Of a DNA stretch of 64,000 nt, positions 55,080 through 63,298 are shown piece by piece. Origin of the DNA: Caccoplasma_A sp045587545 (GTDB lineage: Bacteria; Bacteroidota; Bacteroidia; Bacteroidales; G3-4614); assembly GCA_045587545.1 (NCBI GenBank), contig JAZNCN010000026.1, forward strand, positions 1 through 64,000, given 5' to 3'. A program made the translations under genes and the position numbers. How positions within the stretch are numbered: the first letter of the stretch is position 1; the number at the start of each line of letters is the position of its first letter. The notes beneath the pieces are model-generated. The model searched no databases and had not been told where the DNA came from. It saw only the letters and a list, made by a program, of their open reading frames with translations.

Positions 55080-56633
55080 TTATGGTATCGGAGGGAATGT
55101 TAATCTCCAAATAACTCCTTTCCAAACCTCATTTATAAATTTATATTGTAATGAGTTTGAACCTCCAACCATATATATATATGGTACGATTTGTTCTTCA
55201 TCACTCTTTAACGAATATAACTTTGTTATATCTTTTGTATTTATCAACTCTATATCTCTCCATAAAGCCGAACCTCCATACGATTGAGTTGTTAGAGCCT
55301 CATCAACTACAAAAGCATCGGCATACATTCTTGGAGTAATTTCAGAAGGTAGAGCCATTGGAGATGTTACACCTGCTTTTTTCCATTTTCCTCCAAGATT
55401 TGTTGTATAATATAAATCTTTTAGCATTTCATTTCCATCATAGCCTCCTATTATAAAGTATGTTAAAACTTTCTTATGAAGATCTATCTCTGAATTATAC
55501 TCATAAGTGTAATAAGTAAATAGCGACGCTCCTTTTCTTGGTGTTATTAAGGAACCTCCACTTACAGCATTGTTAAGTATTGCCCAATTTGTTCCATCAA
55601 ATCCCCAGACTGCATTTGAGAGAGAGCCATCTTGCAACTCACCACATGCTATTACAAGTTGTGATTGTGTCCATTTACTTGAGAAGTAAATTGGTTGAGA
55701 AAAGCCTGATATAGGGAAATCGTCAGATAATGATGACACTACAATATCTCCTGTTAATATATTGAGCGACGCATGTTTATACTCATCATTTTCTTTAACC
55801 ACCGCTATAAGATTATTTAAATCATATATTCCTATTAATGATATTGGTGTATAGTTTGAGAATAATGATGACTCTACAAATGTCATATTATCTATATCTG
55901 AACAAACATACAACTTGTTATCTTGACTCAATACATACAACGAGCTACCTGCCACGGTTAATGAACGCCAATCCATAAGAGGCAATGACACTTCTCCTCT
56001 GCTTTCCCACGAGGCAAAATCAAAAGTTCTATATAACTCTAATGTAGCATTTGCATCTTGAGCAAAGAGATAATATCCATTCTGTGTAGAGATACATTTT
56101 GCTGAAATTACGTCTTTCAGATTATCAGATATAGTAGTTGTTTCAATTTTTTTCCAATATAGCGAATCGGCTACAACTTTATGGACATTTACCTTTAGTG
56201 TATATGTTTGACTTGTATTGCCATCTGCAGCAATAACTCTCATTTTTACTTTATTATCATCACTCTTGGTAAAGTCAACTGCCGCATTACTTGTTGCCAA
56301 ATAACTGAAATTTCGTTCTATGCCTTCCGCATCTTCATAGCTTATATATACATTTGCGGGATTCATAAAAGTAGCTTTTATTGCTATTGCCGAAACATCT
56401 GTACCTTTAGGCAGCGAATCGGCATTGTATATTACACTTTTATCAAGGTCTATAGTAAAAAATATACTATCAAGGTTTGACAAAACTTCTGTATTTTTTT
56501 GTAACGAAAAGGCGCAAACCATTGTATTTTGCTTTGAATAATATAGCCCGTCTTCATCAAGGTCTCCACATGCCGATGACAATAGTACTATAAAAATTGC
56601 GCCAATAAGAAATAGTTTATTTATAAATTTCAT
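55080..56633 (-). CDS. DUF6242-domain lipoprotein with beta-propeller-like C-terminus
   Basis: 517 residues. Lipobox SSAC with Cys22. Residues about 30-150 are an Ig-like pair ending in SQTYTLKVNVHKV, as in DUF6242 proteins; from about 155 repeated short strands with W-x-S/R and GG motifs (WESRGEVSLPL, FIIGGYDGNEMLKDLYYT, PYIYMVGGSNSLQYKF) suggest Kelch-like blades. No enzymatic motif is seen. It probably faces the outside of the cell. A TATCTTTG box on the minus strand (56656-56663) precedes it. Confidence 0.7.
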   Translation of the reverse strand: MKFINKLFLIGAIFIVLLSSACGDLDEDGLYYSKQNTMVCAFSLQKNTEVLSNLDSIFFTIDLDKSVIYNADSLPKGTDVSAIAIKATFMNPANVYISYEDAEGIERNFSYLATSNAAVDFTKSDDNKVKMRVIAADGNTSQTYTLKVNVHKVVADSLYWKKIETTTISDNLKDVISAKCISTQNGYYLFAQDANATLELYRTFDFASWESRGEVSLPLMDWRSLTVAGSSLYVLSQDNKLYVCSDIDNMTFVESSLFSNYTPISLIGIYDLNNLIAVVKENDEYKHASLNILTGDIVVSSLSDDFPISGFSQPIYFSSKWTQSQLVIACGELQDGSLSNAVWGFDGTNWAILNNAVSGGSLITPRKGASLFTYYTYEYNSEIDLHKKVLTYFIIGGYDGNEMLKDLYYTTNLGGKWKKAGVTSPMALPSEITPRMYADAFVVDEALTTQSYGGSALWRDIELINTKDITKLYSLKSDEEQIVPYIYMVGGSNSLQYKFINEVWKGVIWRLTFPPIP

Positions 56634-56655
56634 CTGTACATACTTTTACAAGATG

Positions 56656-56663
56656 CAAAGATA
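56656..56663 (-). promoter_or_regulatory. -7 box for the DUF6242 gene
   Basis: TATCTTTG followed by GCATC on the minus strand, about 23 bases before the ATG. No clear -33 TTG. Confidence 0.5.
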
Positions 56664-56733
56664 GTAAGAATTTTTTGCTTTTCCCTTATAAATAAGGTAA
56701 CAAATATGAAATAAATATGTTAATAGAAGTTTA

Positions 56734-56812
56734 AATTTAGAGAGAGAGAGGATAATAAAAGAGCGAAAAGATTTTTCTCTTCTCGCTCTTTATAGTTTAA
56801 CCTCTCTAAATT
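56734..56812. repeat. Large nested palindrome of unknown function
   Basis: Outer arms AATTTAGAGAG and CTCTCTAAATT (11 base pairs) enclose an inner stem AAAGAGCGAAAAG / CTTCTCGCTCTTT with one mismatch. The structure lies between the divergently placed 3' end of ribD and the 5' end of the DUF6242 gene. It lacks a good T-tract, so it is not an obvious terminator. Confidence 0.55.
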
Positions 56813-56911
56813 AAGAGAAAAGGATATATTACTATTTACAAATAACTTTTATAACTTCTGAGTTTACTTTTACCGACAATAAGCCTTTAATATTCAAATC
56901 TAAGGGGTTTG

Positions 56912-56953
56912 CAATCTCTCCCCTCTCTACCGGAGAGGGGTTTGAGGGGAAGT
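56912..56953 (-). repeat. G/C-rich hairpin overlapping the 3' end of ribD
   Basis: CCCCTCTC and GAGAGGGG pair around TACCG, and AGGGGTTTG occurs as a direct repeat on both sides (near 56903 and 56935). The right side of the structure encodes the last residues of RibD (SPQTPLR). It may act as the ribD terminator, but its composition is unlike the other terminators here and looks like an inserted repeat. Confidence 0.5.
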
Positions 56954-58003
56954 ATAGTTATTGTTATACAGATGATATATTTTTGAGCCTCCACACTCTG
57001 ATATTTGTGCATTAAAAAAAGATATTTTGGGTGCTTTAACTCCCTGATGAATAATCATGGGCGATACCTCTCGGCGAATTTCGTCCCACGCTCCTGCATC
57101 AATAAACGACTGAAGTGTTTTTGCTCCACCTTCAACCATGAGAGAAACTACTTTCTTACTATATAAATAGTTAAGTATCTGAGGAATAATATTTTTAGAA
57201 AAATCAATATTTACGTAGCTGTTTGATTTATGTAGCACATCAAGGTTATCCGTAAAAGCCACAACATTCTCATCAGCGAATATTTTACTATCAGCAGGAA
57301 TAACAGCCTCTCGGTCTATTACTACACGCAACGGATTTTTACCGCTCCAACCTCTTACCGTAAGCGATGGGTTATCTGTCAAAATGGTTGTTGTTCCTAC
57401 CATTATAGCATCATATAATGATCTCTCGCGATGCATATAGATAGACGAAATAGGCGACGAAAGTTGTATAGGAGTTTGTTCTCCGTTTTTCAGAGCTGCG
57501 ATATAGCCATCATTGCTTTCGCACCATTTTAAAAGCACATATGGTCGTTGTTGCGTATGGCAAGTGATAAATTTTCGGTTGACAAATAAACAATCATCTT
57601 CCAAAACTCCTGATACAACCTCTATCCCTGCTGCTTTCAATATAGCAATTCCTCGCCCTGAAACCTCAGGAAATGGATCTTTAACTCCTATTACAACACG
57701 AGGAATTCCACTCTCTATTATAAGATTACAACATGGTGGCGTTTTTCCCCAATGCGAACAAGGCTCTAATGTAACATATATGGTACTATCCTTCAAAAGG
57801 GTTTTATCTTTTACCGAGTTTATCGCATTTACTTCGGCATGCGCCTCGCCATATTTACGATGATACCCCTCGCCTATTATTCTGTCTTTATAAACAACTA
57901 CTGCTCCAACCATCGGATTGGGCGATACCCTACCCTCACCGCAACGGGCAAGTTGCAATGCTCTATGCATATAAATTTTATCGCAATCCGATATTGAGTT
58001 CAT
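56927..58003 (-). CDS. ribD: Bifunctional riboflavin biosynthesis deaminase/reductase RibD
   Basis: Second and third steps of riboflavin synthesis. 358 residues: the N-terminal cytidine-deaminase-like domain binds zinc through HAEVNA and PCSHWGKTPPC (about 48-85); the C-terminal reductase domain starts near 145 with RPYVLLKWCES and contains VMVGTTTILTDNPSLTVR and LMVEGGAKTLQSF. The final residues NYTSPQTPLR come from the hairpin at 56912-56953 and are not part of the conserved domain. Only 60 bases separate it from the divergent prmC, too little for an FMN riboswitch. Confidence 0.94.
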   Translation of the reverse strand: MNSISDCDKIYMHRALQLARCGEGRVSPNPMVGAVVVYKDRIIGEGYHRKYGEAHAEVNAINSVKDKTLLKDSTIYVTLEPCSHWGKTPPCCNLIIESGIPRVVIGVKDPFPEVSGRGIAILKAAGIEVVSGVLEDDCLFVNRKFITCHTQQRPYVLLKWCESNDGYIAALKNGEQTPIQLSSPISSIYMHRERSLYDAIMVGTTTILTDNPSLTVRGWSGKNPLRVVIDREAVIPADSKIFADENVVAFTDNLDVLHKSNSYVNIDFSKNIIPQILNYLYSKKVVSLMVEGGAKTLQSFIDAGAWDEIRREVSPMIIHQGVKAPKISFFNAQISECGGSKIYHLYNNNYTSPQTPLR

Positions 58004-58011
58004 ATTTTTTA

Positions 58012-58019
58012 TAATTTTG
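58012..58019 (+). promoter_or_regulatory. -7 box for the prmC-recX-comF operon
   Basis: TAATTTTG followed by GCAAT, 45 bases before the chosen prmC ATG. The nearest TTG (57994-57996) is only 15 bases upstream, closer than ideal. Confidence 0.5.
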
Positions 58020-58063
58020 CAATATTGTTAGCTTATATTTAAGCACCCTTATTGTATCTCCTA

Positions 58064-58909
58064 ATGAAAGATAGCATAAAATATATCAGCGAAAAATTAT
58101 CTGACACCTATGACCAACGCGAATGTAAAGCTATTGCGCGATATTTGGTTGAAGAGGTTTCAGGTATGAACTATACTGATATTTTGGTCAAAGATACAAA
58201 ATTTTCGGAAGAGCAACGTGATAAAATTGATATTATAATCAAACGTCTTATTAATGGAGAGCCCATACAATATATTTTGGGATATAGCTACTTCTGTAAT
58301 TTAAAAATTGGAGTTAAAAGCGGAGTACTTATTCCTCGTCCAGAGACGGAAGAACTTTGCAGGCTAATTATTGATAGAGAAAAAATCAACAATCCAAAAA
58401 TCCTTGATATATGCACCGGTAGTGGCTGTATTGCCATTGCGCTAAAGAATGAAATACCTAATGCATTAGTTGATGGTGTTGATATTTCTGAAACTGCATT
58501 AAACATTGCAAAAGAGAATAGCAATAATTGTAATTTAAACGTAAATTTTTTCAAGTACGATGTTTTAAACAATACCCCCTCTCTATGCGGAAATTATGAC
58601 ATAATAGTCAGCAACCCTCCCTATATATGTAATTATGAGAAGGAGAAAATGGAAGATATTGTTCTAAAAAACGAGCCACACCTTGCTCTATTTGTCGAAG
58701 ATGAAAATCCCCTCGTTTTTTACGATAAAATAGCCAAATTAGGTATGAAAATTTTAAATAATGGAGGAATGCTATTCTTTGAAATCAACCCACTGTTTCA
58801 CAAAGAGTTACAAAGCATATTAAAGAATTTAAACTACTCTGGCATTGAGGTTATTGAAGATATTAACGGACGCAGAAGATTTATAGCATGTACGAGAAAG
58901 GAAATATAA
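58064..58909 (+). CDS. prmC: Peptide chain release factor N5-glutamine methyltransferase
   Basis: Methylates the GGQ glutamine of release factors. 281 residues from the ATG at 58064 (an in-frame TTG at 58052 is rejected as too close to the predicted transcription start). The N-terminal helical domain holds the substrate loop; the SAM-binding domain has ILDICTGSGCIAIAL and the catalytic NPPY in IVSNPPYIC. PrmC usually has PR.ETE before the SAM motif, and PRPETEEL is present. It overlaps the recX start by 22 bases. Confidence 0.94.
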   Translation: MKDSIKYISEKLSDTYDQRECKAIARYLVEEVSGMNYTDILVKDTKFSEEQRDKIDIIIKRLINGEPIQYILGYSYFCNLKIGVKSGVLIPRPETEELCRLIIDREKINNPKILDICTGSGCIAIALKNEIPNALVDGVDISETALNIAKENSNNCNLNVNFFKYDVLNNTPSLCGNYDIIVSNPPYICNYEKEKMEDIVLKNEPHLALFVEDENPLVFYDKIAKLGMKILNNGGMLFFEINPLFHKELQSILKNLNYSGIEVIEDINGRRRFIACTRKEI

Positions 58910-59379
58910 AAAAAACTATTGATTACAATGAGGCTCTAACTAAATGTACAGCCCTATGCTCACGTGCCGAATATTCTGTTTGGGACACAAGAGAGAGATT
59001 GGCAAAATGGGGCATTGAGAAGAACCTTCAAGACGATATTATCAATTACCTTATTTCAAATAACTACATAAATGAGGAGAGGTACGTAGAGAGCTTTATA
59101 TCAGATAAACTTAAATTCAACAAATGGGGTAGAATAAAGATAAAATATGCTCTACTTCAAAAGAGAATAAACGAAAGTATTATTTACAACATATTAAATG
59201 ATATTGATAAAGAGGAATACTACAAAACTCTTGTTGATTTGATAAATAATAAAACAAAACATAAAAGAGGAGAAATGGACATAAAGAAGAGAGCCTCAAT
59301 TTACAATTTTGCCTTATCCAGAGGATTTGAGCCAGAGCTGATAAACAGAGCATTAAGGGAGTTGGGAGTTGTTAGTTAA
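58888..59379 (+). CDS. recX: Regulatory protein RecX
   Basis: Inhibits RecA filaments. 163 residues, three-helix RecX repeats: ALCSRAEYSVWDTRERLAKWGI, then LISNNYINEERYVESFISDKLKFNKWGRIKIKYAL. These are the standard RecX motifs. The recA gene is not in the window. The ATG at 58888 lies inside the prmC end, so it is probably translationally coupled. Confidence 0.9.
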   Translation: MYEKGNIKKTIDYNEALTKCTALCSRAEYSVWDTRERLAKWGIEKNLQDDIINYLISNNYINEERYVESFISDKLKFNKWGRIKIKYALLQKRINESIIYNILNDIDKEEYYKTLVDLINNKTKHKRGEMDIKKRASIYNFALSRGFEPELINRALRELGVVS

Positions 59380-59391
59380 AATAATATTTAT

Positions 59392-60093
59392 ATGAAAATA
59401 GTGGATATAATATCTGCAATATCTGATCTTTTCTATCCCCGTCTTTGTATTAGATGCGGTAAAGCATTAAACAGAGGGGAGAGATATTTATGTACATCGT
59501 GTATTGCTAATATTCCACGAACAAATTTTCATAAAAACAGCCGTAATTTAACAGAAGAGACCTTCTCAGGCAATGCTCACGCCGATAGGGCATTTTCGTG
59601 GTTCTACTTTTCTCGCAATAGCTCCTATAACAACCTGATATACAACTTAAAATACAAAGGCAATGCCGATTTGGCAAAATATTTGGGCAAACTATATGCA
59701 GCCGAACTTGAAGTTGATGGTATAAAATTGGATTTTGATATTATTATCCCTGTTCCGCTACACCCAAAACGCCTCAAAAAACGCGGATATAACCAAAGTA
59801 CAATGATAGCAGAGGGCTTTCAAAGAATTTTTGGCGGAGAAATAAGAGAGGATATCCTCATTAGAAAAAGCGAGACAAAGAGTCAAACCCGCAAAATGAG
59901 ATTTGAGCGCTGGGAAAATATAAAAGATGCTTTCTCGGCAAACTTCTTTGATGAGTATGCCGAGAAAAAATTAGTTCTCATAGACGATGTTACCACAACA
60001 GGAGCAACAATTACTGCTTGTATAAAAACATTGAGAGAGTGCGGTTACAACAACATCTCTGTAATAACTTTGGCTTATGCCGATAATAGATAG
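59392..60093 (+). CDS. ComF family phosphoribosyltransferase-like protein
   Basis: 233 residues. An N-terminal zinc ribbon (CIRCGKALNRGERYLCTSC, about 20-38) is followed by a type I PRTase domain with the PRPP loop VLIDDVTTTGAT (about 196-207) and the ComF motif PVPLHPKRLKKRGYNQ. ComF proteins take part in DNA uptake in competent bacteria and in related DNA-processing roles. Third gene of the prmC-recX-comF transcript; the neighbouring RecX also concerns DNA. Confidence 0.9.
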   Translation: MKIVDIISAISDLFYPRLCIRCGKALNRGERYLCTSCIANIPRTNFHKNSRNLTEETFSGNAHADRAFSWFYFSRNSSYNNLIYNLKYKGNADLAKYLGKLYAAELEVDGIKLDFDIIIPVPLHPKRLKKRGYNQSTMIAEGFQRIFGGEIREDILIRKSETKSQTRKMRFERWENIKDAFSANFFDEYAEKKLVLIDDVTTTGATITACIKTLRECGYNNISVITLAYADNR

Positions 60094-60243
60094 TTAAAAC
60101 TATAGTTTATTTAATCTCCCCCGCTCAGTATAACAGAAATAATTTTAGCCTTTCTGTAACTTACTTGCAGATATGTTAGTTATTGGAGCAAAAAAAACTA
60201 ATAAAAAAATTGAAATTGCTTTTATTATTCAGATATTATTATA

Positions 60244-60251
60244 TAACTTTG
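60244..60251 (+). promoter_or_regulatory. -7 box of the pyrE operon
   Basis: TAACTTTG, 62 bases before the pyrE ATG. The nearest TTG (60216-60218) is 25 bases upstream, longer than ideal. The remaining gap 60094-60313 shows no other structure. Confidence 0.5.
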
Positions 60252-60313
60252 ATAAGTTGAATGCAGATACATTTTTATTAGTTCAGAAATATTAATTTAA
60301 AAAACAGAATATT

Positions 60314-60949
60314 ATGGATACAGTAGGTAAATTATTGGCTAAAAAATTATTGGGAATCAGCGCAGTAAAACTTCAACCAAAGAATCCCTTTACTTGGGCA
60401 TCAGGTTGGAAATCGCCTATTTACACCGACAACAGAAAGACTCTTTCTTATCCTGATGTAAGAACTTTTGTAAAAGTTGAGCTTACTCGCTTAATTGCTG
60501 AGAAATTTGGAGAGTTTGATGTTATTGCAGGTGTTGCAACAGGAGCTATTGCTCAAGGAGCATTGATTGCTGATGAATTGGGTATGCCATACGTATATAT
60601 TCGTTCAGCTGCAAAAGACCACGGAATGGGTAATTTGATTGAAGGAGATATTAAACCCGGGCAAAAGGTTGTTGTGGTTGAGGATCTTATCTCAACAGGT
60701 GGTAGTAGCTTGAAAGCAGTTGAAGCTGTACGACAAGCAGGTTGCGAAGTTGTGGGTATGGTTGCGATATTCACTTACGGTTTCCCTGTTGCTGAAGAGA
60801 AATTTAAAGAGGCAAATGTTACCCTTTATACATTAAGTAACTACTATGCTGTATTGGAAGCTGCAGCTGAAACAGGATATATTAACAGCGAGGATATTGA
60901 AACGCTAAAAGTATGGCGCGAAAATCCTTCTCAATGGATGCAAGAGTAA
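60314..60949 (+). CDS. pyrE: Orotate phosphoribosyltransferase
   Basis: Converts orotate and PRPP to OMP in pyrimidine synthesis. 211 residues. The PRPP loop is VVVVEDLISTGGSS; GVATGAIAQGALIADELGMPYVYIR is the typical central block, and WASGWKSPIYTDNRK the N-terminal substrate region. First of three genes with the SRPBCC protein and argH, spaced 4 and 11 bases. Confidence 0.96.
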   Translation: MDTVGKLLAKKLLGISAVKLQPKNPFTWASGWKSPIYTDNRKTLSYPDVRTFVKVELTRLIAEKFGEFDVIAGVATGAIAQGALIADELGMPYVYIRSAAKDHGMGNLIEGDIKPGQKVVVVEDLISTGGSSLKAVEAVRQAGCEVVGMVAIFTYGFPVAEEKFKEANVTLYTLSNYYAVLEAAAETGYINSEDIETLKVWRENPSQWMQE

Positions 60950-60953
60950 TCAG

Positions 60954-61373
60954 ATGAGCAGTTTATGTAAATACGAGAGTTCTGTCAAGAGTGTTAATTC
61001 TCCTGTAGAGGCAGTATATAACACTCTTTCAGACTTAAATAATATTAGCAGAATTCAAGAGAGAATCCCTGCCGATAAAATCAAAGATATAAGATTTGAC
61101 TCTGATAGTTGTTCTCTGAAAGTTGACCCTGTCGGAGAGGTTAAATTTGTTATCTGCAATAGAGAACCTAACAAAACCATTAAGTTTACTGCAGAAAATA
61201 CACCTATACCCATATTTTTATGGATACAGGTATTACCTGTAACAGAAAACACTTCTAAAATGAGAGTTACTTGCCATGTCGAACTAAATATGTTCTTACG
61301 CGGAATGGTAGGCAAAAAACTTGAAGAGGGTATTGAAAGGATTGCAGATGTATTGGCATCAATAAACTATTAA
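60954..61373 (+). CDS. SRPBCC (START/polyketide-cyclase-like) protein
   Basis: 139 residues with the pattern of helix-grip fold proteins: an N-terminal YESSVKSVNSPVEAVYNTLSDLNNI, several strands, and a long C-terminal helix GMVGKKLEEGIERIADVLASI. Such folds bind lipids or hydrophobic ligands; no enzymatic residues are evident. It is between pyrE and argH, an arrangement that looks structural rather than functional. Confidence 0.82.
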   Translation: MSSLCKYESSVKSVNSPVEAVYNTLSDLNNISRIQERIPADKIKDIRFDSDSCSLKVDPVGEVKFVICNREPNKTIKFTAENTPIPIFLWIQVLPVTENTSKMRVTCHVELNMFLRGMVGKKLEEGIERIADVLASINY

Positions 61374-61384
61374 GAAGGCAAGAA

Positions 61385-62725
61385 ATGGCGGAAAAACTTT
61401 GGCAAAAAACAACTATAGTAAACTCTGAAATAGAGCGATACACCGTAGGCATGGATAGAGAGTTAGATTTATATCTTGCTCCGTACGATATTCTCGGATC
61501 TATTGCACACATTACAATGTTAGAATCAATTGGGTTACTAACAAAAGAGGAACTACGTTTGCTAACTGCAGAATTACGCAATATTTATACGACCACTCAA
61601 GATGGAACATTCATTATTGAGGAGGGTGTTGAAGATGTTCATTCTCAAGTTGAATTGTTGCTTACTCGCAAACTTGGAGATATTGGAAAGAAAATCCATA
61701 GCGGACGCTCTCGCAACGATCAAGTATTGGTTGATCTTAAGCTATTTATGCGTGCAGAGATTAAAAAGATAGTAATACTTTGCAACAAGTTGTTTGATAC
61801 CCTTATTGCCCAAAGCGAAAATTACAAAGAAGAACTTATTCCCGGATATACACATCTTCAAGTGGCTATGCCATCGTCATTCGGGCTTTGGTTTGGAGCC
61901 TATGCCGAAAGCCTTGTTGATGATCTTGCAGTACTCCAAGGAGCTTATAAAGTTGTAAATCGCAATCCCCTTGGCTCAGCCGCCGGTTATGGCTCTTCAT
62001 TCCCACTAAACAGAACAATGACAACAAATCTGCTGGGATTTGATTCAATGAACTACAATGTTGTATATGCTCAAATGAGCCGAGGGAAAACAGAGCGCAT
62101 TGTTGCAACAGCAATGGCTTCAATTGCTGCAACAATATCAAAACTTGCATTTGATGCTTGCATGTTCAACTCTCAAAACTTTGGGTTTATAAAACTTCCA
62201 GATGAATACACAACAGGCTCAAGTATAATGCCTCATAAGAAAAACCCCGATGTATTTGAGTTAACACGGGCAAAATGTAATAAGCTACAAGCTCTACCAT
62301 ACCAAATAACTCTTATTGCTAATAATCTACCATCTGGGTACTTCCGCGACATGCAATTAATCAAAGAGTCTTTTATTCCTGCATTTGAGGAGTTGAAAGA
62401 TTGTTTGATAATGACAACCGAAATGGTTCGCCTAATTGAGATAAAGGAGGGCATCATTGATGACGAACGCTATAAATATGCTTTCAGTGTTGAAGAGGTA
62501 AACCGTAGAGCCAAAGATGGTACTCCATTCCGCGATGCTTACAAACAAGTTGGTATTGAGATTGAAGAGGGCCGATTTACTCCTAATAAAAACATAAATC
62601 ATACTCATGAAGGTAGTATCGGAAACCTCTGTAACGACCAAATATCAAAATTAGAGAAAGATATTGTTATTGGTTTTAACTTTGAAAAATCGGAACAAGC
62701 AGAAAGAACTCTTTTGGGCAAATAG
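61385..62725 (+). CDS. argH: Argininosuccinate lyase
   Basis: Splits argininosuccinate to arginine and fumarate. 446 residues, fumarase/aspartase superfamily. The signature with the catalytic serine is GSSIMPHKKNPD; HSGRSRNDQV is the first conserved region and GYTHLQVAMPSSFG holds the catalytic histidine. Complete and of normal length. Last gene of the pyrE transcript. Confidence 0.95.
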   Translation: MAEKLWQKTTIVNSEIERYTVGMDRELDLYLAPYDILGSIAHITMLESIGLLTKEELRLLTAELRNIYTTTQDGTFIIEEGVEDVHSQVELLLTRKLGDIGKKIHSGRSRNDQVLVDLKLFMRAEIKKIVILCNKLFDTLIAQSENYKEELIPGYTHLQVAMPSSFGLWFGAYAESLVDDLAVLQGAYKVVNRNPLGSAAGYGSSFPLNRTMTTNLLGFDSMNYNVVYAQMSRGKTERIVATAMASIAATISKLAFDACMFNSQNFGFIKLPDEYTTGSSIMPHKKNPDVFELTRAKCNKLQALPYQITLIANNLPSGYFRDMQLIKESFIPAFEELKDCLIMTTEMVRLIEIKEGIIDDERYKYAFSVEEVNRRAKDGTPFRDAYKQVGIEIEEGRFTPNKNINHTHEGSIGNLCNDQISKLEKDIVIGFNFEKSEQAERTLLGK

Positions 62726-62764
62726 TTGTTTTGTCCAAAGGAGAATAATCTCTTAATTTCCTCT

Positions 62765-63262
62765 ATGTTATTTAAACAATTCACATATTCTTTATTAATT
62801 GTCGTAGCAATTTTATCGTCAAGTTGCTCTGACCTTAATGACGAAGTAATACCTATTGCCGGTGTTAGAATTGAGGTTACTTTAGCTCAACAACAGAAAA
62901 AAGAGTATTGGGCAAGTTCTCCTGCCACATATGTAACATTCCTGATGCCATCTATCCCTTATGGGTTTCCATACTCGGTATCCTCATCAACAGGATATGC
63001 AGGAGTGTTACAAGTTTGCGGTTTTGATAGCCAATTTTATGCATATGATTTATGTTGTCCTGTTGAACATAATCCCTCAATAAAGATTAGTGTTGACGAG
63101 AGCAATTTGAATGCTGTATGCCGAGAATGTGGCTCAACTTACGATATTTTCTACGGGACAGGAGCACCCATTGAGGGTATTGCCGCTAAAGAAAAATATT
63201 CTCTCAAAAAATATCGCATAAACTATATTGCATCTACTGCCTCATATCTTATTTCAAATTAA
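62765..63262 (+). CDS. Rieske-like lipoprotein with altered metal ligands
   Basis: 165 residues from the ATG at 62765; an upstream in-frame TTG is rejected because the lipoprotein signal starts at this ATG and gives Cys21 (SSSC). The C-terminal half resembles a Rieske fold: C97-C98-P-V-E-H102 in place of C-x-H, and C119-R-E-C122-G-S-x-Y-D in place of C-x-x-H-G-S-x-F-D. The second histidine ligand is thus a cysteine, so a normal Rieske 2Fe-2S cluster is not assured; a 3-Cys/1-His cluster or structural zinc is possible. No redox partner is adjacent. Confidence 0.6.
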   Translation: MLFKQFTYSLLIVVAILSSSCSDLNDEVIPIAGVRIEVTLAQQQKKEYWASSPATYVTFLMPSIPYGFPYSVSSSTGYAGVLQVCGFDSQFYAYDLCCPVEHNPSIKISVDESNLNAVCRECGSTYDIFYGTGAPIEGIAAKEKYSLKKYRINYIASTASYLISN

Positions 63263-63298
63263 GATAATAAACCAAATTCATCACTTAACATAGTAATT

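Noticed and set aside
58004..58063. Possible FMN riboswitch upstream of ribD
   Set aside because: The divergent gap to prmC is only about 60 bases and lacks the conserved RFN elements; no riboswitch fits.
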